Assembly (NCBI GenBank): GCA_001596155.1
Contig: CP014771.1
Location: forward strand, 4,774,001-4,838,000
Source: Hymenobacter psoromatis
Lineage (GTDB): Bacteria > Bacteroidota > Bacteroidia > Cytophagales > Hymenobacteraceae
Reading direction: 5' to 3'
Length of the DNA: 64,000 nucleotides
A program made the position numbers and the translations under genes. Below the pieces are notes generated by a model. The model saw nothing but the letters and a program-made list of their open reading frames with translations. It was not told where the DNA came from and searched no databases. Positions 47,864 through 55,419 of the stretch are shown one piece after another (position 1 is the stretch's first letter; every line of letters starts with the position of its first letter).

Positions 47864-49639
47864 TCAATTCCCCAGTACCACTTCCACGCGGCGGTTCTGG
47901 GCTTTGCCAGCTTCGGTAGCGTTGCTGGCTACCGGCTCGGCCGCACCGTGGGCGTACACCTGCACCCGGCCCTGCGGAAACGCGCTGGTGCTCTTGGCTT
48001 CCAGCCAGTGGTCCACGGCTTCGGCGCGGGTTTCGCTCAGTTGTTGGTTGGCAGTGGGGTTGCCGGTGTTGTCGGTGTAGCCATGCACGGCTATTTTGAG
48101 GCGGCCGGCCACCACGAGGTCGTTGAAGAGCTGGTTCAGCTCGCGCTGGGCGGCGGGCGTGAACGTGCTCTGGCCGGTGTTGAACTCGATGTTCCAGGCC
48201 CGCTTGCTCACGCTGCGGCGGATTTCATCGTCGGCCGCGAACTGCTGCGTTTCGGCTGGGGCCAGGTTCTTGCCCTTGTACTGGGCTTGCAGCTTGCGCA
48301 GCAGGCTCAGGTCGAGCATATTGGCCAGCGGCACGTAGCTGGGCAGCTCCTTGGGGTAGAGGTGGCTCTGCACGTCGCCGAAGGTCTTGTACACGGCGGC
48401 GTAAATGTTGGTGCCGCCGTTATCCAGCCCGAACAAGGTCAGGTTGTCGTTGAAATTGAAGGCTTTGCTACCCCCCAATTCTACCACCTGGCCGGTGCGG
48501 TCGGCCTCGCTGGTGCCTTTGTAGTACTTCAGCCAGTACGCGCCGGGCTTGTCCTGGTCGCCATAAACCTGGGCCGAGATGTCGGCGGCGCGGGTCAGGG
48601 CTTCGGGGTGGCTTTTCACCTGGTCGCCGGCCACGGCGAAGGCGGTCATCAGGTTCAGCACCGCCGGTTGGTGGGCGTCGTACCAGCGCTTGGTCGTCAC
48701 CATAATGTTAGGCATCTGGTTCGAGTAATCCTTAGTGCTCACGATGTTGACGAGGCCGCCTTTCTGCTTGGCGATGTTCACGTCGCCGGGCGTCCAGGTG
48801 GCTACGGCGTCGGCCACCACGTCCACTTTCACACCGGTGCTGTGGCCGCTCACCACTTTGGTGCGCGACTCGGGCTTGCCCACGATGTACTTCTCGGCGG
48901 CCACCAGGAAGTCGCTGGCAGACATGAAGTTCACGGCTTCGGGGTCGTAGGTAGTTTCGTCGGGGTTCACTTTCAGGCCGTTATCAGCGCACCATTTCAG
49001 GGCAATGTTCTGGTCGCCATCGCGCAGGTAGCAGGCAATGGTTTTGCCGAGCGCCGCCTTAGGGTTATCAAGCCATTCTTTCGGGCCCATCAGCTTGTCT
49101 TCGCCGAAGGATTTGCCCACCGAGTACGGGATAATTTGCAGGCTGGTGCCGGCCTTTTCAAGCTGGCTCTGCACGGCCGAGAAGGCGGGTAGGCCATCGC
49201 CCATGATGCTCACAATCAGGCCCGGCGTTTCCGGGTTGGCTTGCAGGTCGAGGGCGTTTTTCACCAGGTCGGCCTGCATCTTCGATACGTCGTCCTGGCG
49301 GGTAATCTGCATGTCTATCTTATTGGCGGCCAGGGCCGAGCCCATTGTGGTGCGGGGGCCGCCGTTGGCGAGCATCCCGGCCATCTGGGAGTTCCAGGCC
49401 ATCACTTCCCACACCACGGGCGTGCCGTTTTCGGCCGGGGCGGTGCCGGGCAGCGGGGCCAGCGGCACCACCAGGGTAGCGCGGTTGCCGCCGGCCGCCG
49501 GCAGCTCAATCGAGCTGAGCAGCACCGACTGCGTATCGGCCTTCTGAAAGATTTTATTGCTGGCAATCAGCTTATTGATGCCAAAGTACAGCAGCGCAAA
49601 AACGATGGCACCGAGTACGATTTTACCACGAGTTGTCAT
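47864..49639 (-). CDS. ABC solute-binding protein fused to an OmpA-family domain
   Basis: The 591-residue protein has an N-terminal membrane anchor (IVLGAIVFALLYFGINKLIA), a periplasmic binding-protein fold of the NMT1/ThiY or phosphate-binding type (residues ~50-420, e.g. VVWEVMAWNSQMAGMLANGG, KVDVVADAVATWTPGDVNIA), and a C-terminal OmpA/MotB peptidoglycan-binding domain (IEFNTGQSTFTPAAQRELNQ, LKIAVHGYTDNTGNPTANQQ, LSETRAEAVDHWL, AQNRRVEVVLGN). Binding proteins are usually free or lipid-anchored; this one is tethered at both ends. It is followed by the ABC permease and ATPase genes. The ligand is not known. Confidence 0.9.
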   Translation of the reverse strand: MTTRGKIVLGAIVFALLYFGINKLIASNKIFQKADTQSVLLSSIELPAAGGNRATLVVPLAPLPGTAPAENGTPVVWEVMAWNSQMAGMLANGGPRTTMGSALAANKIDMQITRQDDVSKMQADLVKNALDLQANPETPGLIVSIMGDGLPAFSAVQSQLEKAGTSLQIIPYSVGKSFGEDKLMGPKEWLDNPKAALGKTIACYLRDGDQNIALKWCADNGLKVNPDETTYDPEAVNFMSASDFLVAAEKYIVGKPESRTKVVSGHSTGVKVDVVADAVATWTPGDVNIAKQKGGLVNIVSTKDYSNQMPNIMVTTKRWYDAHQPAVLNLMTAFAVAGDQVKSHPEALTRAADISAQVYGDQDKPGAYWLKYYKGTSEADRTGQVVELGGSKAFNFNDNLTLFGLDNGGTNIYAAVYKTFGDVQSHLYPKELPSYVPLANMLDLSLLRKLQAQYKGKNLAPAETQQFAADDEIRRSVSKRAWNIEFNTGQSTFTPAAQRELNQLFNDLVVAGRLKIAVHGYTDNTGNPTANQQLSETRAEAVDHWLEAKSTSAFPQGRVQVYAHGAAEPVASNATEAGKAQNRRVEVVLGN

Positions 49640-49713
49640 GAGTAGGGTGCGGGGCTTGTCTCCGCCCGTTGTAAGGGTTAGTAATCAAAAAGTCAAACTG
49701 CGCGGCCGGCTTA

Positions 49714-49820
49714 CCTCACCCCCTGACCCCCTCTCCCGTAGAGAGGGGGCACCGGTCATGCGCTATCGTTTGTTTCGGTAGGTTCCCCCTCTCCACGGGA
49801 GAGGGGGTAGGGGGGTGAGG
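49714..49820. repeat. 26-bp-arm hairpin (CCTCACCCCCT family)
   Basis: Arms 49714-49739 and 49795-49820 pair (CCTCACCCCCTGACCCCCTC... with its complement, one mismatch); an inner stem continues. It lies in the gap between the OmpA-fused binding-protein gene and the PspA-like gene. Confidence 0.88.
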
Positions 49821-49827
49821 TGCGCGG

Positions 49828-49896
49828 TTACAGCAGCACGGCGCACAGCAGCAGCGCCAGGCAGCCACTAATCAAGCAGGCTAGAATAGGCATCAT
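49828..49896 (-). CDS. possible 22-residue hydrophobic peptide
   Basis: ATG 49896 opens a frame encoding MMPILACLISGCLALLLCAV plus two Leu and a TAA at 49828-49830. It is almost purely a membrane segment with three Cys. It overlaps the last codons of the PspA-like membrane gene in another frame and ends just before the hairpin at 49820. Small membrane peptides are known regulators of PspA-type systems and ABC transporters, but this one is supported only by position and composition. Confidence 0.35.
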   Translation of the reverse strand: MMPILACLISGCLALLLCAVLL

Positions 49897-50860
49897 CGGA
49901 GCGTTTTTTAGTGGCCGCTACCGAGGTAGCAGCCGGGGTTTTATCGTTGGTTAACAAGGCGTTGAAGTCGCCTTTCTGGTAGCGGTCCAGCAGGCGCTGG
50001 CCCTTTTCGCTCATCACGCCGTTCTGGATGTCCATCTCCTTCACGAACTCCTGCGAGTAGCGCATAGCCTGCTTAATCTGGCCCAATTGCTGAGCCATGT
50101 CCTGGGCCACGCGGTCGGTGGCGAGGTCGAAGAAATACTTCTTATCAGGGTCGCCGCGCAGGATATTCATGGCGGCGCGCATGCCCGAGCTGGTACGTTT
50201 CACCAGCTCATATTCGTCTTTCAAAAGGCCGACTTTGAACTTGCTGCCGTCAATCTGGCGCAGGGCAGCTTTCAGAATCTGGCGCATCACCACACTCACG
50301 TTGGCCGTGGTGGTGGCCATTGGTTGCAGGCGCTGGTTGTAGTCCAGGATTTGGGCGGCGCGGCTGGCGTAGGCTTCGGCGGCGTCCTTTTCGTTTTGGC
50401 GGGTCGCCGAGTCGGCCAGGGCCAGATACTCCTGCATCTGGGCGTCGTTGGCGGCCAGCTTGCGCTTCACCAGCTCGTGCGCGCCCTCGATGTGGCCGAT
50501 TTCGCCTTCCATCTGGCGGGCCTCCTTCTCGGTGTTCGAGATATAGTCCTCCATGATGCCAATGGGGTCGGTGTTGACGAAAATGCCCGCCAGCGTGCGC
50601 AAAATCCGCTGCCCGGCGTACCAGAGGCCAATCTGAATCCGCTTGTTCGTTGCCAGCAAAAACAGCAAGAACAGCACCCCCAGCCCGATGCCCAGCTTCA
50701 CGCTGTTGAACACGATGTCCACGAGGTAGGGCACTATCTGGCCCCAGTAGTACACGCCGGCCCCGGCCCCGGCGGCCAGCACTACCCAGCCGGCCACCTT
50801 TTCGGGCTGCTGCCACTTGGGCAGGGTAGGGCTAAGGTCAGAAGAAAGCAAAGTTTTCAT
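49868..50860 (-). CDS. membrane-anchored PspA-like coiled-coil protein
   Basis: The 330-residue protein starts with two hydrophobic segments (VAGWVVLAAGAGAGVYYWGQ and SVKLGIGLGVLFLLFLLATN) and then a long helical region (DPIGIMEDYISNTEKEARQM, EGEIGHIEGAHELVKRKLAA, YASRAAQILDYNQRLQP, IDGSKFKVGLLKDEYELVKR). The DPIGIMEDYI start and overall layout resemble the first helices of PspA, now attached to a membrane anchor. It is the second gene of the operon with the OmpA-fused ABC importer. No named family is certain; an envelope-related scaffold is inferred. Confidence 0.75.
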   Translation of the reverse strand: MKTLLSSDLSPTLPKWQQPEKVAGWVVLAAGAGAGVYYWGQIVPYLVDIVFNSVKLGIGLGVLFLLFLLATNKRIQIGLWYAGQRILRTLAGIFVNTDPIGIMEDYISNTEKEARQMEGEIGHIEGAHELVKRKLAANDAQMQEYLALADSATRQNEKDAAEAYASRAAQILDYNQRLQPMATTTANVSVVMRQILKAALRQIDGSKFKVGLLKDEYELVKRTSSGMRAAMNILRGDPDKKYFFDLATDRVAQDMAQQLGQIKQAMRYSQEFVKEMDIQNGVMSEKGQRLLDRYQKGDFNALLTNDKTPAATSVAATKKRSDDAYSSLLD

Positions 50861-50879
50861 GGCTCAGAAAGGGGTTTAG

Positions 50880-51542
50880 TTACTTAGTTAATAATGATTT
50901 AGCGGCTTGCTGGTGCGCTTGCAACTCGGCCCCGGCGGCCGCGTTGGCCAGCTCGTAGGAGGCCAGCGCGGCCTGGGTTTTGGCGGTTTCCTGGTGCAGT
51001 TGCTGCTGGGTGTCAGTGAGTTGCTGGCTTTGCTCGGTGAGCTGCTGGGTGAGGCTGGCCACGGCGGCTTGCAGCCTGGTCTCCTGCTCGCGCAGCTGGG
51101 CCAGGGCGCTGGACTTGCCGGGTGGCCCGCTTTCGCCCATTTTTTCGCGGTGGCGGGCCAGCACCTGGGCGCGGTCGTCGGCTAGCTTTTGGGCCAGCGC
51201 ATCGGCCGAGGTGAGGAGGGTAGGGAGGTCGGTGCCCGTCACAGCGGCGAAGGCGTTGAAGGCCGTCTGGTACAGCAGCGGGCCACTGAGGCCACTGGCT
51301 GCCAGGCTTTTCACCATCTTGACGAAGGCCCCAAAATCTTTGCCATCGCCGGCCAGCACCTGCGCAATGTGGTCGAGGTGGCGCTGCTCGGGCTGGGTGG
51401 TGCCGGGCGGCAGGCCGGCCAGCGGGGGGGTAGGGCTGGCCAGCGGCCCGGCCACGCGCGGGGCGGCCGCGGCCGCGGCTTCGCCGTCGGGCTCGACGAA
51501 GAAGTCTTTGGCGGCTTTCGCCAGGTTATCGAGAATAGCCAT
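50880..51542 (-). CDS. hypothetical coiled-coil protein, first gene of the ABC operon
   Basis: The 220-residue protein has a start MAILDNLAKAAKDFFVEPDG, an Ala/Pro-rich linker, a short globular part (HLDHIAQVLAGDGKDFGAFV, AFNAFAAVTGTDLPTLLTSA) and a C-terminal coiled coil (LAQLREQETRLQAAVASLTQ, QLTEQSQQLTDTQQQLHQET). No signal peptide. It lies 19 bases upstream of the PspA-like membrane gene. I do not recognise the family; the context suggests a cytoplasmic partner of the membrane coiled-coil protein. Confidence 0.7.
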   Translation of the reverse strand: MAILDNLAKAAKDFFVEPDGEAAAAAAPRVAGPLASPTPPLAGLPPGTTQPEQRHLDHIAQVLAGDGKDFGAFVKMVKSLAASGLSGPLLYQTAFNAFAAVTGTDLPTLLTSADALAQKLADDRAQVLARHREKMGESGPPGKSSALAQLREQETRLQAAVASLTQQLTEQSQQLTDTQQQLHQETAKTQAALASYELANAAAGAELQAHQQAAKSLLTK

Positions 51543-51650
51543 GTCGGAGCGGGCTGGTAGGTGAGGGATGCGTACCTAATGCCAAGACCAGTGCCGATTC
51601 AGGAAAAGCGAAAGCTGATTTTAGTTAAAAATCAATTAATCAGCATACTA

Positions 51651-51685
51651 AATAAAAAATCCCGCCCGGCGCGAGGCCGGTCGGG
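51651..51685 (-). terminator. intrinsic terminator of the first outer-membrane barrel gene
   Basis: CCCGCCCGGC and GGCCGGTCGGG form an imperfect stem around GCGA, followed on the minus strand by an ATTTTTT run. It lies about 60 bases past the stop of the gene at 51745-52428. A second small stem (GCCGTTTTTGC/GCAAACGGC) lies nearer the gene. Confidence 0.7.
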
Positions 51686-51744
51686 AAGCTGTTTTTTCCA
51701 AAATGGAAAGCCGTTTTTGCTAAAAGGGCAAACGGCGGGGCCAC

Positions 51745-52428
51745 CTAGCCGGGGCCGAAGTGGTAGCGCAGACCCAACGCCATCGTGGCTTGCGTGCGGG
51801 AGTCATGGTTATTGTTGGTAACCGGAAGGTCAAACGTGAAGTCATACGCGGCCTCCAGCCGCGAAACCAGCCGGTAGTGCAGCCCAAAACCCAGGCTAAG
51901 CAACGGCTGCGTGTAGGTAGAAGGGCTTTCGTAAGGCGTGACGACCGGCGCTGCCTGGTCGTGGGTGGTCTGGGTGCCGGTGTTGCCATAGCGGGTGTAT
52001 TCAAACTTGGCCCCGCCCAGCGCGTCGGCCTGAAAGCGGTGGGTAGGCTTGCGCGTCAGCCCGTAGCGGGCCAGCAGCGTGGCCGTGGTGCTGCGCTCCC
52101 GGTAGGTGCCGGCGAAATCTATGACGGCGCTCGGCGGCGACGGATAGTAGGAGCTATAAGAAGTGGAATAGGCGTAGTTGCTGCTATTGCCGCTGTAGGC
52201 CAGGCCCAGCTGCACCGCCAGGCGCGGCCGCACCTGGTAGCCCACCACGGCCTGCACCGGGATGCGCGCCTGGCCGTTGCCCCAGCTACTCAGATTCTGG
52301 TGGCTGCTACTATACACGTTCAGACCGCCGTAGAAGTGGGGCGACGTCGGCAGCTCAGCAGTTTGCGCGTGGCTGGCAAGCGGCAAGCCCAGCAACAGGC
52401 TGCCGGCTAGGCAAAGTAGAATTCTCAT
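51745..52428 (-). CDS. outer-membrane beta-barrel (PorT-like) protein, paralogue 1
   Basis: The 227-residue product has a signal peptide (MRILLCLAGSLLLGLPLASHAQ), then alternating strands ending in TMALGLRYHFGPG. YYGGLNVYSS-type starts (FYGGLNVYSSSHQNLSSWG), VPVQAVVGYQVRPRLAVQLG and ATLLARYGLTRKPTHRFQAD recur in the two downstream paralogues. The fold is an eight-stranded-type outer membrane barrel found widely in Bacteroidota. No binding or catalytic motif is visible. It is the most distant of the three. Confidence 0.83.
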   Translation of the reverse strand: MRILLCLAGSLLLGLPLASHAQTAELPTSPHFYGGLNVYSSSHQNLSSWGNGQARIPVQAVVGYQVRPRLAVQLGLAYSGNSSNYAYSTSYSSYYPSPPSAVIDFAGTYRERSTTATLLARYGLTRKPTHRFQADALGGAKFEYTRYGNTGTQTTHDQAAPVVTPYESPSTYTQPLLSLGFGLHYRLVSRLEAAYDFTFDLPVTNNNHDSRTQATMALGLRYHFGPG

Positions 52429-52515
52429 GGCAGGAGTACGTATAGAAGTGTTGCAAGTAAGTAGCCTTTAGGCGGCTAAGCGTTGCATAGCCAACAGAGA
52501 AAACCGGCGACTTCT

Positions 52516-53196
52516 TTACCGCAGGCCACCAAAGCGGTAGCGCAGGCCCAGGGCTCCGGCTAGGGTGGGCGGCGACTCCAACCGGGCCAGGCGGCTGTTG
52601 AGCGTTGCATCCAATACGGCTTCCAGGTGGCGGCCCAGGCCATAGCGGGCACTTACGCCGCCCGTAAGTAGCCACAGCGAGTAGGTGTAGCCCTGCTCAT
52701 TGAAGCTAGTGGAAGTAGTGGTGCCGGCCTTGTCAGTAAACGTATGGGTGTACTGGTAAGCACTCGCGAAGCTATGCTGCTCTAGCGTAGCGCCTCCCAG
52801 CATATCCACCTGGAGACGATGCGCGGCCCGGCGAGTCAGCGTGTAGCGCGCCAGCAGCGAAAAGGAATGGCTGCGCGCCACTGATTGTCCGAAATAGTTG
52901 TCAATAGCCGTAAAGTCGGGCGTTATCTGGGTCTGCGACAGCCTCCCCCAGTCAGATGTATATTGGCTATAGGCTAAACTGGCCTGCACCGCCAGGCGCG
53001 GCCGCAGCTGGTAACCTAGCGTGGCCTGCACCGGCACCGACAAATCCGAGAAGGAATTGCCACTTACGTATTGATAATCACTGCTATAGAGCGCCAGTCC
53101 GCCGTAGTAGCGGTAAGCGGGCGGGGAAGGCTGCTGGGCTTGGCTAGCTAGCGGGGCGACCAACAGCGCCGCCAAGATGTAGTAAGATTGCTTCAT
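52516..53196 (-). CDS. outer-membrane beta-barrel protein, paralogue 2
   Basis: The 226-residue product has a signal peptide (MKQSYYILAALLVAPLASQA) and a barrel with YYGGLALYSSDYQYVSG, VPVQATLGYQLRPRLAVQAS, FSLLARYTLTRRAAHRLQVD and the C-terminal GALGLRYRFGGLR. ATG 53196 is chosen over an upstream in-frame ATG at 53223 because it places the signal peptide at the start. The final 38 coding bases and 14 beyond the stop are identical to the same region of paralogue 3. Confidence 0.85.
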   Translation of the reverse strand: MKQSYYILAALLVAPLASQAQQPSPPAYRYYGGLALYSSDYQYVSGNSFSDLSVPVQATLGYQLRPRLAVQASLAYSQYTSDWGRLSQTQITPDFTAIDNYFGQSVARSHSFSLLARYTLTRRAAHRLQVDMLGGATLEQHSFASAYQYTHTFTDKAGTTTSTSFNEQGYTYSLWLLTGGVSARYGLGRHLEAVLDATLNSRLARLESPPTLAGALGLRYRFGGLR

Positions 53197-53292
53197 GAAG
53201 TTTTGATGGACAAGGATGAGCAAACGTACTAAAAACTAGCTAACAAACAAGTATATAAACTAAAAATGGCTAGAAAATTAAGAAATCATTTT

Positions 53293-53391
53293 AAATATCC
53301 GGCCGGGCGCGGCGTAACAAATCGCGTTGGCCGCTGGCAGGTTGGTCAGCGGCTTAAGTGGATTACTGCGCCGCGCCCGGCCGCATATTTT
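53293..53391. repeat. hairpin between barrel paralogues 2 and 3
   Basis: AAATATCCGGCCGGGCGCGG pairs with the CCGCGCCCGGCCGCATATTT region at its other end, enclosing a smaller stem GCCGCTGGCAGG...TCAGCGGC. It is one of two hairpins filling the 426-base gap between paralogues 2 and 3. Confidence 0.75.
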
Positions 53392-53395
53392 CTTT

Positions 53396-53551
53396 AGAGC
53401 AGTTTCCAAGTCGGTGTACAGATTGACCGGTGCGGGCTGCCGGCTTTTCGCCGGCTGTCCGCTCTTCGTTCGCGCCGTTCGTTCTCGTGAAGAGCGGACA
53501 GCCGGCGAAAAGCCGGCAGCCCGCCCTGTACACCGACTTGGAAACTGCTCT
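53396..53551. repeat. two-part hairpin repeat (GAGCAGTTTC family)
   Basis: Outer arms AGAGCAGTTTCCAAGTCGGT (53396) and its complement near 53532-53551 enclose a second perfect stem at 53432-53467 and 53489-53524 (core GCGGGCTGCCGGCTTTTCGC). The same design recurs at 56378-56535. Bases 53552-53622 hold no further gene. Confidence 0.9.
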
Positions 53552-53622
53552 AGTTGAAACCGACTTTTCAGACGTCCTTGAGAAAACCTGGTGGGCGCAG
53601 CGTGCCCGAACCGGCGACTTCT

Positions 53623-54321
53623 TTACCGCAGGCCACCAAAGCGGTAGCGCAGGCCCAGGGCCGTAGTGCCGGTCAGCACCGAGGAGCTAGAGTGGTGTTC
53701 GTAATTGAAGTCGTGATTGAGGGTGAAGCCGAGCATCGCCTCCAGGTGCCGGCCAAACCGGTAGCGGGCGCTAGCGCCCGCCGTTAATAAAAAGTTATTT
53801 TGCGCACCCGCCGAGGCATAGTTGGCAGTAGCGACAACCGCGTAGGTGCTGTCGCTATCGGTGCGCACTTGGGACGTGGCCTCACGCCGGTTTACCAGCG
53901 TGAGGCCGCCCAGCACGTCCACCTGGAAGCGATGCGTAGCTTGGCGCGTGAGCGTGTAGCGGGCCAGCAGGGTAGTGGAGGTGGTGCGGAGGGAAGAAGT
54001 GCCGTTATATTCGAAGTAGGCGGCGGGGCTGGCTGCCGCCGAGGAGCTGCTATAGTACTTGCCCAGACCGAAGAAGCTGGTGTTTGCGTTGCTATAAGCA
54101 ATGCCGGCCTGCACCGCCAGCCGGGGCCGCAGCTGGTAGCCTACCGTGAGTTGCACCGGCACCGTAACCCCCCGGTAATAGGCCCCGCCAAGTGGCTGGT
54201 AATCGCTGGCGTACAAGTCCAGCCCCACGTAGTAGCGGGGGTAGGGACTGGCAGTTTGGGCCAGACCGAGCAGTGGCAAAATGGTCAATAAGCCACTGGG
54301 GGCTACCTGAAGCAAGCGCAT
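53623..54321 (-). CDS. outer-membrane beta-barrel protein, paralogue 3
   Basis: The 232-residue product has a signal peptide (MRLLQVAPSGLLTILPLLGL) and the barrel blocks YYVGLDLYASDYQPLGG, VPVQLTVGYQLRPRLAVQAG, TLLARYTLTRQATHRFQVD and the same C-terminal TALGLRYRFGGLR as paralogue 2. The three barrels probably arose by tandem duplication. The array is separated from its neighbours by hairpin repeats, and each gene likely has its own promoter. Function unknown. Confidence 0.85.
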   Translation of the reverse strand: MRLLQVAPSGLLTILPLLGLAQTASPYPRYYVGLDLYASDYQPLGGAYYRGVTVPVQLTVGYQLRPRLAVQAGIAYSNANTSFFGLGKYYSSSSAAASPAAYFEYNGTSSLRTTSTTLLARYTLTRQATHRFQVDVLGGLTLVNRREATSQVRTDSDSTYAVVATANYASAGAQNNFLLTAGASARYRFGRHLEAMLGFTLNHDFNYEHHSSSSVLTGTTALGLRYRFGGLR

Positions 54322-54418
54322 AGGTTCTCAGAGGAAAAGAAACACAAGTATAAGTGCCGATTGACACGTTAGCCGTTGCAAGCCTGACCCAAAAAAATAT
54401 CCCCTGAAAAACGCTTTC

Positions 54419-54901
54419 CTACCCCCACGCCCCCAGCAAACGCCGAATCAACACGATTTCGCCCACGTGGTACGCCGCGTGGTCGCCAATGAGCAGGGCC
54501 TCGCGGAAAATGCTCTGGCCGTCGCCGTGGGGTAGGGGGGCAAATAAATCGGTAGTGGGATTTTCCAGCAGGTCGATAAACTGCTGCTGGTCGTGGGCGA
54601 TGGCGCGCAGCGCGGCCTGCCAGCCGGCCTCGTCCACGGCTAGCGCTTTGTCGGGCCAGTAAGCGGCGGGCCACTCGGGCGCTACATAGTGGGGGTTCAC
54701 GCAAAACTCCAGAATGTCGGCCTGCGCGATGCGGATGTGCTCGACCAGCTGCCAGATGGTGTAGGGCACCTGCGGCACGGCCTGGTTGCGCAGCGGCGCG
54801 GGCAGGTCGGCCACGGCTTGGTCAAAGGTGGCGTGGGCATTGCCGCCGGCCAGCAGGGCGGTGAGCTCGGCCACGAGGGCTTGTCGGGTTGGGGCGTCCA
54901 T
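54419..54901 (-). CDS. DinB-family four-helix protein
   Basis: The 160-residue protein fits the DinB/YfiT-like putative metalloenzyme family. Metal-ligand histidines lie in IWQLVEHIRIAQADILEF and in LLIGDHAAYHVGEIVLIRR, at the family's usual spacing. These proteins bind a divalent metal and use small thiols in some species; some are DNA-damage inducible. The substrate is unknown. It lies 54 bases from the truncated haemoglobin gene on the same strand. Confidence 0.87.
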   Translation of the reverse strand: MDAPTRQALVAELTALLAGGNAHATFDQAVADLPAPLRNQAVPQVPYTIWQLVEHIRIAQADILEFCVNPHYVAPEWPAAYWPDKALAVDEAGWQAALRAIAHDQQQFIDLLENPTTDLFAPLPHGDGQSIFREALLIGDHAAYHVGEIVLIRRLLGAWG

Positions 54902-54955
54902 GAGGGGGTAGGGAAAAGGGTGCGACTTTTCAACCGCCGGGCCGGCAAACAGTTG

Positions 54956-55327
54956 CTAGACGCCAGCACCCAGCAGCCCCAGCCGGGTGGCAAACACGCG
55001 CCCGATTTGCAGCGCCTGCTGCTTGGCCAGCGTGGCCGTGGGGCCGGCAAAGTGCGCATCCACGGTTTCGTGAAACAGCGCCAGCCAGCGCTCGAAGTGG
55101 GCCAGGCCGATGGGCAGCGGAAAATGCTTGCGCATCGGAAAGCCCTGGTAGCGGCTGGTGCCCAGCAAGATGCCGCTCCAAAAATCGTAGAGCTGCGGCA
55201 GGTGGTGGCCCAAATCGACGTGCGCGAAGTCGATGAACACGGCGGCCAGCAGCGGGTCGGCCAGGGCGCGCGCGTAGAACTGGTCCACCAGCAGCTGTAT
55301 GTCGGCTTCGGTCGTGATGTCGGGCAT
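54956..55327 (-). CDS. group III truncated haemoglobin
   Basis: The 123-residue protein is a trHb3 globin: TEADIQLLVDQFYARALADP, LPQLYDFWSGILLGTSRYQG, FPMRKHFPLPIGLAHFERWL with the proximal His, and ALFHETVDAHFAGPTATLAK. Such proteins bind haem and react with O2, NO or sulfide. Together with the DinB-like gene it may form a small two-gene unit. ATG 55327. Confidence 0.9.
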   Translation of the reverse strand: MPDITTEADIQLLVDQFYARALADPLLAAVFIDFAHVDLGHHLPQLYDFWSGILLGTSRYQGFPMRKHFPLPIGLAHFERWLALFHETVDAHFAGPTATLAKQQALQIGRVFATRLGLLGAGV

Positions 55328-55340
55328 GGGGGGTAGGAAC

Positions 55341-55408
55341 GCGAACTTTGTGGTTCGCGTCTCCGAACGACTCGGATGGCGCGGGGACGCGAACTACAAA
55401 GTTCGCGC
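55341..55408. repeat. hairpin repeat (GTAGCGCG family)
   Basis: GCGAACTTTGTGGTTCGCGT (55341-55360) pairs with ACGCGAACTACAAAGTTCGC near 55387-55408, one mismatch, around a loop. It fills the space between the divergent haemoglobin and sce7726 genes. Confidence 0.8.
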
Positions 55409-55419
55409 TACGGAGCACA

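Noticed and set aside
47948..49192. 414-residue open frame antisense to the OmpA-fused binding protein
   Set aside because: No recognisable domain; the minus-strand gene explains the region fully.
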